Of a stretch of 24,392 nucleotides of DNA, positions 9,065 to 17,748 are shown piece by piece. The DNA lies in NCBI GenBank assembly GCA_964571815.1, contig CAZNDN010000056.1, forward strand, positions 1-24,392. Direction: 5' to 3'. Source of the DNA: CAZNDN01 sp964571815. GTDB lineage: Bacteria > Fibrobacterota > Chitinivibrionia > Chitinivibrionales > WJKA01. The notes beneath the pieces were generated by a model. It was not told the DNA's origin and ran no database searches. It saw only the letters and a list, made by a program, of their open reading frames with translations. The translations under genes and the position numbers were made by a program. Position 1 is the first letter of the stretch. The number at the start of each line of letters is the position of its first letter.

Positions 9065-9631
9065 TCAGGCGGCGATCTCTCGGAAGGTTATCATCACCTT
9101 CTTGACCGGATACCCCATCTTCCCGGTCATGTCCTTGAGGTAGTTCTGAAGCATTTCGCGGCACTTCTCCCCGACATAGTCTTCCCGCAGAAGCTCCTCG
9201 CCTTCATCGGTGAACTCATCGGTGAGCTTCTCCAGTTTCTTTACGGCCTCGCCCTGCTCGTTGATCAGAATGCCCTTTTGCGGGTAGGTGACATTCGTGC
9301 CGTTGATCACCGGTTTCTTGACCCGTAGCGGAGGAGCCTTGAACTCCAGGGTATCGCCCGAAGGACTGAATGACATGGAGTAGCCGTCCTTGTCAAAATC
9401 GATATAGAAATCGAACGTCACGCTCGATGTTACCTTGACTTGCGCGCTGCTGATTTTGAATCCCAGCACTTTCTGCACCGTGGTGTCGGTGAATACGAGG
9501 GTCTTGGTCTCCGATGCCAGGACAAGCTGCGTGAGCCCTTCGAACTTCTCCGGATAGCTGACCCTGGTGGTTTGCCGGGCGCAGGAGAGCAGAGCACAGC
9601 AAAGCAGAATCGATACCGACAGTTTGTTCAT
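9065..9631 (-). CDS. Small lipoprotein, possibly DUF4230-like
   Basis: The ATG at 9631 has GGGAG about eight bases upstream and gives a 188-residue protein that starts with a lipoprotein signal peptide (MNKLSVSILLCCALLSC) whose lipobox LLSC places the lipidated Cys at residue 17. Longer in-frame extension upstream lacks signal-peptide logic. The mature part is mostly beta in character (VKVTSSVTFDFYIDFDKDG, LEFKAPPLRVKKPVINGT) followed by a charged helical segment (EAVKKLEKLTDEFTDEGEELL) and a C-terminal MLQNYLKDM helix. This order of an immunoglobulin-like beta part with an LxAPPxxV strand and a long helix is reminiscent of DUF4230 proteins, but the match is by memory and uncertain. It lies 114 bases downstream of the SDR gene in the same direction. 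Confidence 0.8.
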   Translation of the reverse strand: MNKLSVSILLCCALLSCARQTTRVSYPEKFEGLTQLVLASETKTLVFTDTTVQKVLGFKISSAQVKVTSSVTFDFYIDFDKDGYSMSFSPSGDTLEFKAPPLRVKKPVINGTNVTYPQKGILINEQGEAVKKLEKLTDEFTDEGEELLREDYVGEKCREMLQNYLKDMTGKMGYPVKKVMITFREIAA

Positions 9632-9745
9632 CTCAGGTCTCCCGAGCAGATGGATCCTCAGCGTAATGTCACCGTGCACAAAATACACCCACGCGTGCCG
9701 AAACCGCAATGCACGCGTATTTCGACGGCACATCTCCCCTGCCCC

Positions 9746-10513
9746 TCACTGCGCTGTCCATCCCCCGTCGATCGTCACTGCGGAACCGGTCATGTAACTG
9801 CATGCCGGGGAGCAGAGGTACAGGGCGATGCCCCGGATTTCATCAGGGTTTCCCCACCGTCCGACAGGAATCTTTTCGGCCAGGGCCTGGGCGGCGCCGG
9901 TCTCTTTCAGCGGCTCATTCATGGGAGTCATGAACGGACCTGGACACAGCGCATTGACACACACCCCGCGGGCCGCGCTCTCCAGCGCAAGGGTCCGCGC
10001 CAACCCCAGAAGCCCCGCCTTGGAAGAGCAGTAGGCGGCGCGACCCGGGAGACTTATGTGGGAAAGCATGGAGCCCAGAAGTACGATTCGTCCCCAGCCC
10101 CGGTCGGTCATTCCCGGCAACACCTCGCGGCATATCACAAACGCACTGGTGAGGTTCGTATCGATGACCAGACGCCAGTCTTCATCGGTAAGCTCCTTCG
10201 CGGGCTTGCGCACATTGGTCCCGGCGTTGGCCACAAGGATATCGGGTTCACCGAGTTGGGCCGAAGCTTCCCGGACAAACGCTCTGTTGTCCTCGGTCTT
10301 CGCAACATCGGTCGCCATGCCGAATGTCGTACGCCCGGTGATTCCCGCCACCTCTTCGGCTACTCTCCGGGCATCATCTTCATTCCGCGAGCAGATCGCC
10401 ACACGGGCCCCGGCGCGCGCAAGCGTCTCGGCCACGGCCCTGCCCAGCCCCCTGGTAGCGCCGGTCACCAAGGCGGTCTTGCCGGTAAGGTCGAAGAAAG
10501 AATTGTTGTTCAA
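9746..10513 (-). CDS. Short-chain dehydrogenase/reductase (classical SDR, FabG-like)
   Basis: A NAD(P)-dependent oxidoreductase with a Rossmann fold. The cofactor motif TGATRGLG starts at residue 17, NAG lies at about 96, and the catalytic tetrad is complete: Asn120 (DTNLTS), Ser148 (LLGSML), Tyr161 and Lys165 (YCSSK). The C-terminus has CPGPFMTPM and ends SAVTIDGGWTAQ as in 3-oxoacyl-ACP or gluconate 5-dehydrogenase-like SDRs. Substrate cannot be assigned; similarity in style to sugar or polyol dehydrogenases is possible. I place the start at a TTG (10513) four bases after GGAGG, giving 255 residues, the normal family length. The in-frame ATG at 10540 would add nine unlikely residues and has no clear ribosome binding site. 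A lipoprotein gene follows downstream; a functional link is not evident. Confidence 0.92.
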   Translation of the reverse strand: MNNNSFFDLTGKTALVTGATRGLGRAVAETLARAGARVAICSRNEDDARRVAEEVAGITGRTTFGMATDVAKTEDNRAFVREASAQLGEPDILVANAGTNVRKPAKELTDEDWRLVIDTNLTSAFVICREVLPGMTDRGWGRIVLLGSMLSHISLPGRAAYCSSKAGLLGLARTLALESAARGVCVNALCPGPFMTPMNEPLKETGAAQALAEKIPVGRWGNPDEIRGIALYLCSPACSYMTGSAVTIDGGWTAQ

Positions 10514-10702
10514 GATGCCTCCATTGTGGTATTGGGTCATCCCGTGTGACCACAGATCCTCGGTGCGGTTCCTCGGCCGCGGCAGGAGCAAATCCCGGGG
10601 GAGTCAGGCGCGCCGTCCTTGGTGGTGTATTTTCCGCGCCGATTCCGTGCTATGGTTGGACGTGCGAATCTTTGTGCTCGTCGCAGAAGGCAACGAACAC
10701 CG

Positions 10703-11656
10703 TCAGGGTACCTTCCTTCCTGCATTGCAGGTTTGTACATTGCCGTATTCCGCTCTTTCTTCGCAAACGATAAGTTCTGCATTCTCGTCTCTGAGCATCC
10801 TATCGAAATGCAGTTCGTTTGGCCGAAACAGATCGGAAGGTTCCTGTCTGAGGCGAACGGCGGCCATGCGACAGTATTCGCGGTCAATCTCTACACCGAT
10901 GCTGTTCCGCGAGTTCTTCATTGCGGCGAGCATTGTCGTGCCACTTCCGCAAAATGGGTCAAGAACAGTGTCCCCCCAGAAGGAGAACATCTTCACAAGT
11001 CTCGAAGCCAGTTCAAGCGGGAAAGGAGCTGGATGCTCTTTCGTTGATGCACCGCTGATGTTCCAGAATTGCTGGAACCACTTGGAGAAATCATCTTTGG
11101 GAATTGTGCTGAGCCGTCGTTGCTGCTCAGTTGGTTTTCTGTATCCACCGGGTTTCCTCTGCATCAGGATGAATTCAATATCGTTCTTAATTATTGCATT
11201 CGGTTCGTAAGGCTTGCCGAGAAAAGCTGAATTTCCCGAAACCTCATATGATGCATTACTGATCTTGTGCCAGATGATAGGGTTCAAGTTATCAAATCCG
11301 ATTTCACGGCAACGAACGCAGATATCGGCATGCAGGGGAACTACGACATGCCTTCCATTGTTTTTTCGTCTTGACAAGCAAACGTCCCCGACCACGCAGA
11401 CAACTCGTCCACCAGGAACCAGAACGCGATAGCACTCTCTCCAAACCTTTGTGAGTTGATCGAGAAAGTCCTCGTACTCCTTTAGGTGACCCAGTTGCGC
11501 CTTACTGTAGTTGTATTCCTTAAGCGTCCAATAGGGCGGCGAAGTCACCACGAGGTGAACCGATTCGTCGGGAATGAATGAAAGCTCCCGGGAGTCCCCT
11601 TGAATAAGCCGGTGCGTAGTGCGTACCTGCTCCTTATGTCCATCACGGTTCTTCAA
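10703..11656 (-). CDS. Type II DNA methyltransferase, beta class, probably N4-cytosine
   Basis: A 317-residue N6_N4_Mtase family enzyme. The catalytic motif IV TSPPYW is near the N-terminus (residues 38-43) and the AdoMet-binding motif I DPFCGSGTT is near the C-terminus (233-241), the order that defines the beta class. Ser rather than Asp before PPY is typical of N4-cytosine methyltransferases, so m4C is favoured over m6A, though SPPY enzymes with m6A activity exist. The start is a TTG at 11656 with GGAG seven bases upstream. The gene lies 11 bases downstream of the XhoI-like endonuclease and surely protects its site. Its sequence is visibly more AT-rich than flanking genes, which suggests horizontal acquisition together with the endonuclease. 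Confidence 0.92.
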   Translation of the reverse strand: MKNRDGHKEQVRTTHRLIQGDSRELSFIPDESVHLVVTSPPYWTLKEYNYSKAQLGHLKEYEDFLDQLTKVWRECYRVLVPGGRVVCVVGDVCLSRRKNNGRHVVVPLHADICVRCREIGFDNLNPIIWHKISNASYEVSGNSAFLGKPYEPNAIIKNDIEFILMQRKPGGYRKPTEQQRRLSTIPKDDFSKWFQQFWNISGASTKEHPAPFPLELASRLVKMFSFWGDTVLDPFCGSGTTMLAAMKNSRNSIGVEIDREYCRMAAVRLRQEPSDLFRPNELHFDRMLRDENAELIVCEERAEYGNVQTCNAGRKVP

Positions 11657-11667
11657 ATTGCTACTCC

Positions 11668-12450
11668 CTACAAGTAGATTGCAATCTGGGCAATCATGGA
11701 TTTCACGAATAGAAGAAACGAAAGGTCGTCTGCCGGTTCGGTGTGGTCTCCTGCAAGACCCGACAGTCTGTCTGCCTTCATAAACGCGGATGCGGAGTAG
11801 TGTTTCTCGCGAACCAGCTTTCGACAGAAGAACTCATATCTCCTGGCGTATGATGCATTCTTAAACTCCGGAAGAACAGGAAAATGCGGTTCGCGGGTCT
11901 TGACCGGCGAATTGGATCCGGGACAGTCTTCAAGCAGAAAGAAATAGCCCAACCAAGGCTTGACAGTCCTGTTCAAGGCCCCCTCGCGAAACGCAGTCCA
12001 CAGATCCAAAGCGCTCCCCATTGCCTCTTCAGTCCGGTTGTTGAAGTTGTTTCCGAAGGATGGACCTACTTGCGACTTGGCTTCAAGGGCGATAATCAAT
12101 TGTTCATTCCGAACTACAAGAAGGTCCCATTCCTTTGTTGGGCGGAAGTAACCCGGCAATTCAAGCTTCTTATTGTGGAAGACGTTTTCCGGTTTCTCGC
12201 CGGCTTCGAGAATCAAGCCCGTAAGCAGTGAAATGAAACCATTCATTTGGGCGCCGCCCGTGACGGAGCCCCTAGCACCTTGGTCACTTCTTGCATTCGT
12301 CTTCTGCCTACTGCCCTGAGCTTCACGCGTCATCCAGTAATGGGCGACAGCCTCCTTGACGCCTTTGTCGAGGTTACTTCCGTCAAATTCAGCGGGATTC
12401 TTCATTCGACTCTTCACTCGTTCCCATCGCCCCACGACGGGACGATTCAT
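11668..12450 (-). CDS. XhoI/PaeR7I-type restriction endonuclease
   Basis: Residues such as QMNGFISLL, LPGYFRPTKEWDLLVV, AKSQVGPSFGNNFNNRTEEA and GSALDLWTAFREG are the signature of the XhoI/PaeR7I family, whose known members cut CTCGAG. A PD-(D/E)xK active site is visible as Asp109 (EWD) and Glu123-x-Lys125 (LEAK), counted from the chosen start. The ATG at 12450 has GGAG nine bases upstream and gives 260 residues; the ATG at 12405 gives 245 residues, which equals the length I recall for XhoI, but its ribosome binding site is weaker. The frame also stays open upstream to 12753. The recognition site is inferred from the family. It forms an operon with the methyltransferase 11 bases downstream. 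Confidence 0.9.
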   Translation of the reverse strand: MNRPVVGRWERVKSRMKNPAEFDGSNLDKGVKEAVAHYWMTREAQGSRQKTNARSDQGARGSVTGGAQMNGFISLLTGLILEAGEKPENVFHNKKLELPGYFRPTKEWDLLVVRNEQLIIALEAKSQVGPSFGNNFNNRTEEAMGSALDLWTAFREGALNRTVKPWLGYFFLLEDCPGSNSPVKTREPHFPVLPEFKNASYARRYEFFCRKLVREKHYSASAFMKADRLSGLAGDHTEPADDLSFLLFVKSMIAQIAIYL

Positions 12451-12828
12451 GGGCACGTCTCCAGCTACCCAAAATACTTGCTGCGCTATCTTTGTCAGAA
12501 ATAAGAAATTGGCGCGAAAACTGCACCAACTCCCAATATACTCACCTCCTGATGTGCTGTCAATGCCCGGATGACGCTTGGACATCACATGCTGTGACCA
12601 TGCTCGCCGCACCGGTCCGGCAACCGCTCGCCTTCTCCAAAAGTCAGCGAAATGCAAAAGCTCAGCAGACACATCTCGAAGGATTTTTCCAACGCTATCA
12701 CTCCATGCCTTTGCCGGATCCATCCATTGCCGGGAATTGCGTCGAACGACCAAATAACCTAATAACTATAAAATCAGTGAGTTACACACATCAACACCTA
12801 CTGCAAGACTTTTTTTTCATATTCCCCA
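12451..12828. other. Intergenic stretch between the restriction and ABC operons
   Basis: About 380 AT-richer bases between divergent genes. No gene is recognised on the plus strand. On the minus strand the frame of the endonuclease remains open from 12753, but the implied 101 residues have no recognisable family and would not fit the usual endonuclease length. No controller (C) protein gene was found. A T-tract lies at 12810-12817. Confidence 0.35.
12765..12794 (-). promoter_or_regulatory. Candidate promoter for the restriction-modification operon
   Basis: On the minus strand TTGATG (12794-12789) is followed after 18 bases by TATAGT (12770-12765), a reasonable sigma70-type pair in the AT-rich gap. 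It would leave about 310 bases before the endonuclease ATG at 12450, which is long, so either the leader is extended or the real promoter is closer. Confidence 0.3.
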
Positions 12829-12857
12829 TTGACAAACCCCGAAAAATGTCGTATATT
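12829..12857 (+). promoter_or_regulatory. Strong sigma70-type promoter of the ABC-GntR operon
   Basis: TTGACA (12829-12834) and TATATT (12852-12857) are separated by exactly 17 bases, close to the ideal vegetative promoter. Transcription would start about 40 bases before the GTG of the ATPase gene. The strength suggests the operon relies on repression for control, matching the operator that overlaps the promoter end and the GntR gene in the operon. Confidence 0.8.
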
Positions 12858-12887
12858 TAGTGTGTTAGCTAAGTAATACACTAACAC
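12857..12887. promoter_or_regulatory. Dyad operator, probable binding site of the operon's own GntR/YtrA repressor
   Basis: TTAGTGT (12857-12863) is the exact reverse complement of ACACTAA (12878-12884). The inner TTA (12865-12867) and TAA (12874-12876) continue the symmetry. A second overlapping pair, GTGTTAG (12862-12868) and CTAACAC (12881-12887), is also perfect. The dyad begins at the last base of the -10 box and ends at the ribosome binding site, so a bound protein would block transcription. YtrA-type GntR repressors commonly bind AGTGT/ACACT-type repeats ahead of their own operons; assignment to the gene at 14512 is inference. Confidence 0.75.
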
Positions 12888-12897
12888 GGAGGTACAC

Positions 12898-13745
<848 letters not shown>

Positions 13746-13746
<1 letters not shown>

Positions 13747-14522
13747 TGAATTCTCCCCTGCAGGTACGGCCTCGACGCCTCGGTCTTATGATGCGAAACG
13801 ACATTCTCTCGCAGGCAAAGGGTATCGGTCTTACGGCGGGCGCGGCCTTCGGCCTCATGTTTGTCACCTGGGTTGTCGCCGTGTTCACTCGTCAGACGGG
13901 GAACTTCTATCCCTTCTTCTTCGGCGCGGTCATGGTAGTCGGCGGACCGGTGCTGACCAGTCTTTCGTTTTCTCAGATGCACGATCCGCTCAGAGGGATC
14001 GGTTATCTTACCCTGCCCGGCTCGCTTCCGGAGAAGTACCTCAGTAAACTCATCCTCACTTCGGTGGGCTTTGCCGGGGCCGCCGTCGTCTTCTTCTTCG
14101 CTTTCTCCCTGGTGGCCTCGTTGTGTGCCCGCATTGCGTTCGGCATCCCCATGCCCGTCTTCACACCGGGTCGCGGGGGAACGCTGCAGGCACTGCTCGT
14201 GTTTCTTCACCTCCATCCGCTTTTCTTCTTCGGCAGCATCTACTTCGGACGATTCGCGCTCCTCAAAACACTGCTGTGTGTCTTCTCGCTGGTGATCGGA
14301 ATCGGCATTCTGATGGTCTTTGTCGGATGGTCGCTCTTTTCCACGGTCGACGGCGCGGTGGCCGTGCACAATCTTGCAAGCAACGTCTCCACGTGGGTCG
14401 GCGTGCACGGGCCCGCGGCCAAGACCGCCGCCGTGATTATCGGCCGCTATGTTCTGCCGGTCTTTTTCCTGGGGCTCGGCTTCCTTCGTCTGACCGAATA
14501 CGAGGTGAAGAATGGAGTTTAA
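13746..14522 (+). CDS. ABC-2-like transporter permease subunit
   Basis: A 258-residue integral membrane protein with about six hydrophobic helices, for example ILSQAKGIGLTAGAAFGLMF, FFFGAVMVVGGPVLTSL, LILTSVGFAGAAVVFFFAF, a segment near residues 155-200 and a last helix VIIGRYVLPVFFLGLGFL. An SLSFSQMHDPLRGIGYLTLPGS region between helices 2 and 3 (FSQ, LPGS, EKYLSK) is typical of the YtrC/ABC-2-like permeases that accompany GntR-regulated ATPases. An AAAGAGG ribosome binding site precedes the ATG, whose first base is the last base of the ATPase stop. The end overlaps the GntR gene by 11 bases. Substrate unknown; related systems act in cell-envelope or peptide-antibiotic stress. Confidence 0.88.
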
Positions 14523-14889
14523 GAAAGCCCGCACCATTTACGATCAGATCGCCGACCGTATCCGCGAAGACATACTCCGCGGGCGCCTGCAAGCGGGAGA
14601 CAGGATTCCCTCGGTACGGGAGACGGCGGTGGAGACCGAAGTCAACCCCAACACGGTGATGCGCGCCTATATGTCCCTGCAGGACATCGGTGTCCTTGTC
14701 AACCGTCGCGGCATGGGCTACTACGTGGCCGACGGCGCGCACGAAAAGGTACGGGCCATGAAGAAGCGTGAGTTCATCGAAGAAGAGCTGCCCTCACTGA
14801 TAAAGATGATGGAGCTTCTGGAGATCACACCCGCCGATCTGCTGCGCATGATCGAGACGGCAAAGGAGCACGACTATGAAACTGAGTGA
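14512..14889 (+). CDS. GntR-family transcriptional regulator, YtrA subfamily
   Basis: A 125-residue DNA-binding protein. Residues 8-72 are the GntR winged helix: IYDQIADRIREDILRGRL, AGDRIPSVRETA, VNPNTVMRAYMSLQ and the wing GMGYYV. The short C-terminal part is helical (PSLIKMMELLEITPADLLRM) with no effector domain, as expected for the YtrA subgroup of about 120-130 residues. It overlaps the permease gene by 11 bases and the DUF2807 gene by 14 bases, so it is made only with the operon. It is the obvious candidate to bind the dyad at 12857-12887 and repress its own transcription. Confidence 0.93.
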   Translation: MEFKKARTIYDQIADRIREDILRGRLQAGDRIPSVRETAVETEVNPNTVMRAYMSLQDIGVLVNRRGMGYYVADGAHEKVRAMKKREFIEEELPSLIKMMELLEITPADLLRMIETAKEHDYETE

Positions 14890-15580
14890 CAAGATTCTGC
14901 TGGGATTCCTCGCGGTCGTGGTAGCCGCGGCACTGGCCGTCGTCTTTGCTCTTCGAGCAGCCGGCACCACAACCGCGGGAACATCACCGGCACTGCAGCG
15001 GTTTTCGACCGACTCCCTTGCCTACCGGGGCGAAGCGTTCTCCAGGATACGGGCGCAAGGCGGCGGGTGGAAGCTGAGGATCGCGCGGGCCGATTCCCAC
15101 GCGGTCACGATCACGCGCGAGGACGAGACCCGTCAGAAGGTAAGGATCACGGCCGAAGATGGTACTCTTGTCCTGAAATCCTCGAGTATGGCGCTTGCCC
15201 ACGAAACGATCGTGGCCGACATAGCGACCCCTCGCCTCCGGTCGCTTTCAATCCACGGCGCGGTCGATGTTGCCGTCTCGGGTTTCACCGAAGACTCCCT
15301 TCGTTTCACATCGGCCGGAGGCTCGCAGACAGTTATGAGAAACTGCACTATCGGCCGCCTCTCTTTGAATCTGGGCGGGTTCTCCGATGTCAAGGCGAAG
15401 GAGTGCCGGATCAGAGAAGCCGAGTTGAATACTTCCGGAGCCTACGGTGTTGTCCTGTCGCTCGACGATGGAAAGCTGCGGGGCCGGGCCGAAGGCATGG
15501 GCGGCATCGAAATCTACGGGACCGTAGCCGAAAACACACTTGAGACCGCGGGACTGGTTGACGTATCGTACCACGACTGA
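14876..15580 (+). CDS. DUF2807 (GIN-domain) putative surface protein
   Basis: A 234-residue protein with an uncleaved anchor or signal segment (LLGFLAVVVAAALAVVFAL, about residues 8-26). The remainder has the repetitive beta pattern of DUF2807, the putative auto-transporter adhesin head GIN domain: LRSLSIHGAVDVAVSGF, LRFTSAGGSQTVM, LSLNLGGFSDVKAKE, AELNTSGAYGVVLSL and a final IEIYGT with LVDVSYHD. Such domains form a right-handed beta-solenoid. The ATG at 14876 is seven bases after AAAGGAG and overlaps the GntR gene by 14 bases. Its presence in a GntR-regulated ABC operon suggests a role outside the membrane in envelope maintenance, which is inference. Confidence 0.85.
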   Translation: MKLSDKILLGFLAVVVAAALAVVFALRAAGTTTAGTSPALQRFSTDSLAYRGEAFSRIRAQGGGWKLRIARADSHAVTITREDETRQKVRITAEDGTLVLKSSSMALAHETIVADIATPRLRSLSIHGAVDVAVSGFTEDSLRFTSAGGSQTVMRNCTIGRLSLNLGGFSDVKAKECRIREAELNTSGAYGVVLSLDDGKLRGRAEGMGGIEIYGTVAENTLETAGLVDVSYHD

Positions 15581-15607
15581 CGCGCCGCGCGCGGAAAGGA
15601 GATTCTC

Positions 15608-16285
15608 ATGAATGCCGAACAGGAAAACCAAACCCGCCCTCTTCCGGGCGAGGGACCTGCGCCGAACGCCGCCCTGACCGCACAGGCGCGGGAGCGTTTG
15701 AGCGGGAACTGGAAATTCGGGGTCCTGGTGTCGTTTCTCTACTTTCTTGTCGGTGTCCTGCCCTCCAGCATCGATAGTATCGGCGGACTGATCGGGCTGC
15801 TCCTCGGCGGTCCGCTTGCGCTGGGCCTGGCAATTCTTTTCCTGGCCTTTGTGCGCTCCGGAGAAAAGCAGGTTGATCGGCTGTTCGAAGGGTTCAAACG
15901 GTTCACGCAGGCCATGCTGACGTACCTCCTCATGGTACTGTATATCGTCCTCTGGGCGCTGCTGCTGATCGTTCCCGGGATCATCGCAGGCATCTCCTAC
16001 TCCATGACCTTTTTCATTCTCGCCGACAACCCCGGACTGACCCCGAGTCAGGCACTGGAGAGAAGCAAGGCAATGATGGAGGGGAAGAAAGCACGCTTCT
16101 TCTTCCTCGGTTGCCGATTCATTCCCTGGGCCCTTCTGTGTCTGCTCACGGCGGGGATCGGCTTCCTCTGGCTGTTTCCGTACGTGTACACGACTGTCAC
16201 GCTTTTCTATGAGGAGATCAAGGGAGAAATGGGAAACAGCTACGAGACGGCCCGGGACGGTCGTAACAGTCAGGACTTCGGTTGA
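15608..16285 (+). CDS. DUF975 family integral membrane protein
   Basis: A 225-residue membrane protein. A Pro/Glu-rich N-terminal tail (about 30 residues) is followed by LTAQARERLSGNW, then membrane helices around FGVLVSFLYFLVGVLP, IGLLLGGPLALGLAILFLAF, LTYLLMVLYIVLWALLLIVPG and FIPWALLCLLTAGIGFLWLFP. The LSGNW entry, the VDRLFEGF segment, the IPGIIAG-like VPGIIAGISYSM and the DNPGLTPSQALERSKAMMEG loop are characteristic of DUF975. Function is unknown. AAAGGAG lies seven bases before the ATG, and the gene starts 27 bases after the DUF2807 gene, so it is the probable last member of the core operon. Confidence 0.88.
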   Translation: MNAEQENQTRPLPGEGPAPNAALTAQARERLSGNWKFGVLVSFLYFLVGVLPSSIDSIGGLIGLLLGGPLALGLAILFLAFVRSGEKQVDRLFEGFKRFTQAMLTYLLMVLYIVLWALLLIVPGIIAGISYSMTFFILADNPGLTPSQALERSKAMMEGKKARFFFLGCRFIPWALLCLLTAGIGFLWLFPYVYTTVTLFYEEIKGEMGNSYETARDGRNSQDFG

Positions 16286-16351
16286 ATTGTCTGCGGTCGC
16301 GGCAAGGGCGCCGATGCCGCAAGAGTATGGGCATAGCAGCGGGGAAGCAAC

Positions 16352-17338
16352 ATGTCATATCGATGGTCGAAAGAAAAGGCAAACGATTGGTATGGGCGCC
16401 TGCCCTGGATGGTTGGCTGCAATTTCATCCCATCCACGGCAATCAATCAGTTGGAGATGTGGCAGGAAGAGACCTGGGATCCCGTCACGATCCAGCGGGA
16501 GCTGAGCTGGGCAGCCGGACTCGGATTCAACACGGTTCGAGTCTACCTCCACGACCTTGCCTGGGCCTCTGATGCGGAGGGATTGCGAAACCGTATGGAG
16601 AGTTTCCTCCATATCAGCGCAGGCCTCGGCATTCGACCCCTGTTTGTCTTCTTCGACGACTGCTGGAACGGCTCGCCGGTTGTGGGCAAGCAGCCGGAGC
16701 CCGTACCAGGTGTACACAATTCCGGATGGGTCAAGAGTCCGGGAAACGAGCTTATGCGATGCAGGGAGAAGTGGACGGTCCTTGAGGAGTATGTCACGGA
16801 CGTGACGGCGCATTTCAGACGCGACGAGCGCATCCTGGCCTGGGACCTGTACAATGAACCGGGCAACGGCGAGCGGGACAATCAGGCACTGGAGTTGCTC
16901 GATCTTGTTTTTTTGTGGGCACGCGCAGGCTCCCCCTCTCAACCGCTCACCTGCGGCGTGTGGTCCGATGACCTCCGGTTCAGGAAGCTGCAACTCGAAC
17001 TCTCCGACATCGTCACCTTCCACAGTTACGGCGACCTCGAAGACCTTCGCCGGACGATCGACAGGATGAAACAATACGATCGGCCGGTTCTGTGCACCGA
17101 GTACATGGCGCGCACCAGGGGAAGTCTGTTCCGCACACACCTGCCCGTGCTGAAAGAGCACCATGTGGGCTGCTACAACTGGGGCCTGGTCGCCGGTAAA
17201 ACGAATACCATTTTTCCGTGGGGCTCGAAGCAGGGCTCGCCGGAGCCACCACTATGGTTTCATGATATACTTCGACCGGACGGCAACGCATTCGATCCCG
17301 ATGAAGTCTCGCTCATTCGCGAGCTGAGCCGAAGGTAA
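16352..17338 (+). CDS. GH5-like glycoside hydrolase, cytoplasmic
   Basis: A 328-residue TIM-barrel glycosidase of clan GH-A, of the kind often labelled 1,4-beta-xylanase or cellulase-family protein. The opening MVGCNFIPSTAINQLEMWQ and LGFNTVRVYLHDLAW are typical. The likely acid/base is Glu169 in LYNEPGN and the nucleophile Glu250 in LCTEYM; His224-x-Tyr226 (FHSYG) and Trp277 (YNWGLV) complete the active-site set. There is no signal peptide, so it should act on sugars or oligosaccharides inside the cell; the real substrate is unknown. GGGGAAG lies a few bases before the ATG. It follows DUF975 by 66 bases and may share the operon or have its own promoter. Confidence 0.9.
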   Translation: MSYRWSKEKANDWYGRLPWMVGCNFIPSTAINQLEMWQEETWDPVTIQRELSWAAGLGFNTVRVYLHDLAWASDAEGLRNRMESFLHISAGLGIRPLFVFFDDCWNGSPVVGKQPEPVPGVHNSGWVKSPGNELMRCREKWTVLEEYVTDVTAHFRRDERILAWDLYNEPGNGERDNQALELLDLVFLWARAGSPSQPLTCGVWSDDLRFRKLQLELSDIVTFHSYGDLEDLRRTIDRMKQYDRPVLCTEYMARTRGSLFRTHLPVLKEHHVGCYNWGLVAGKTNTIFPWGSKQGSPEPPLWFHDILRPDGNAFDPDEVSLIRELSRR

Positions 17339-17748
17339 CAACCCATCATCGTGCATCTGAGGCAAATGGACGGGCGATCCAGCCGGCGGTTCGGGGCCGC
17401 CGTCACCTAACACCACCATTTCGGCGCCCGACAAACTGCCTTTGACCACTGAGCATGGGTGCACAACTCGACGCATTACGGCAAACGGCTCCCCGTCGTC
17501 ATCCATCCCCATGACCTTTCACGACATTCGGCAGTGTTGCATACCAGGGAGGAACACAATTCACACAATCGACCGTGCTGAACCATGAACGTTTGAAACA
17601 TAACAGGCTTGCGCACATCGACTATTTTAGAAGGAACAGAACAATGCGCGGTCACATCCTGCGCCTGGCCGCAAACACTTGCAGGGCTGAGAGGGCGGGA
17701 ACGACGGTGGGTGAAGGTGCCGGAAACCGGATCGGAAAGGAGCAAACA
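17339..17748. other. Intergenic stretch between the glycosidase and the small exported protein
   Basis: About 410 bases with no recognised gene. It holds a perfect hairpin near its left end (annotated separately). The frame of the next gene is open upstream to 17575, and an ATG at 17644 has AAGGA eight bases before it, but the residues encoded before 17749 are Arg-rich and unlike a signal peptide, so I do not include them. No well-spaced promoter was found. Confidence 0.35.
17384..17402 (+). terminator. GC-rich hairpin after the glycosidase gene
   Basis: CGGCGG (17384-17389) and CCGCCG (17397-17402) pair perfectly over a seven-base loop, 46 bases after the stop at 17338. No T-tract follows, so it is at best a Rho-assisted or weak terminator. 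Confidence 0.3.

Noticed and set aside
9058..9074. CGCCG/CGGCG hairpin at the end of the lipoprotein gene as a terminator
   Set aside because: Only five pairs, overlaps the stop codon and has no T-tract.
9440..10549. 369-codon plus-strand open frame across the lipoprotein and SDR genes
   Set aside because: It spans two genes and their gap on the other strand and has no recognisable domain.
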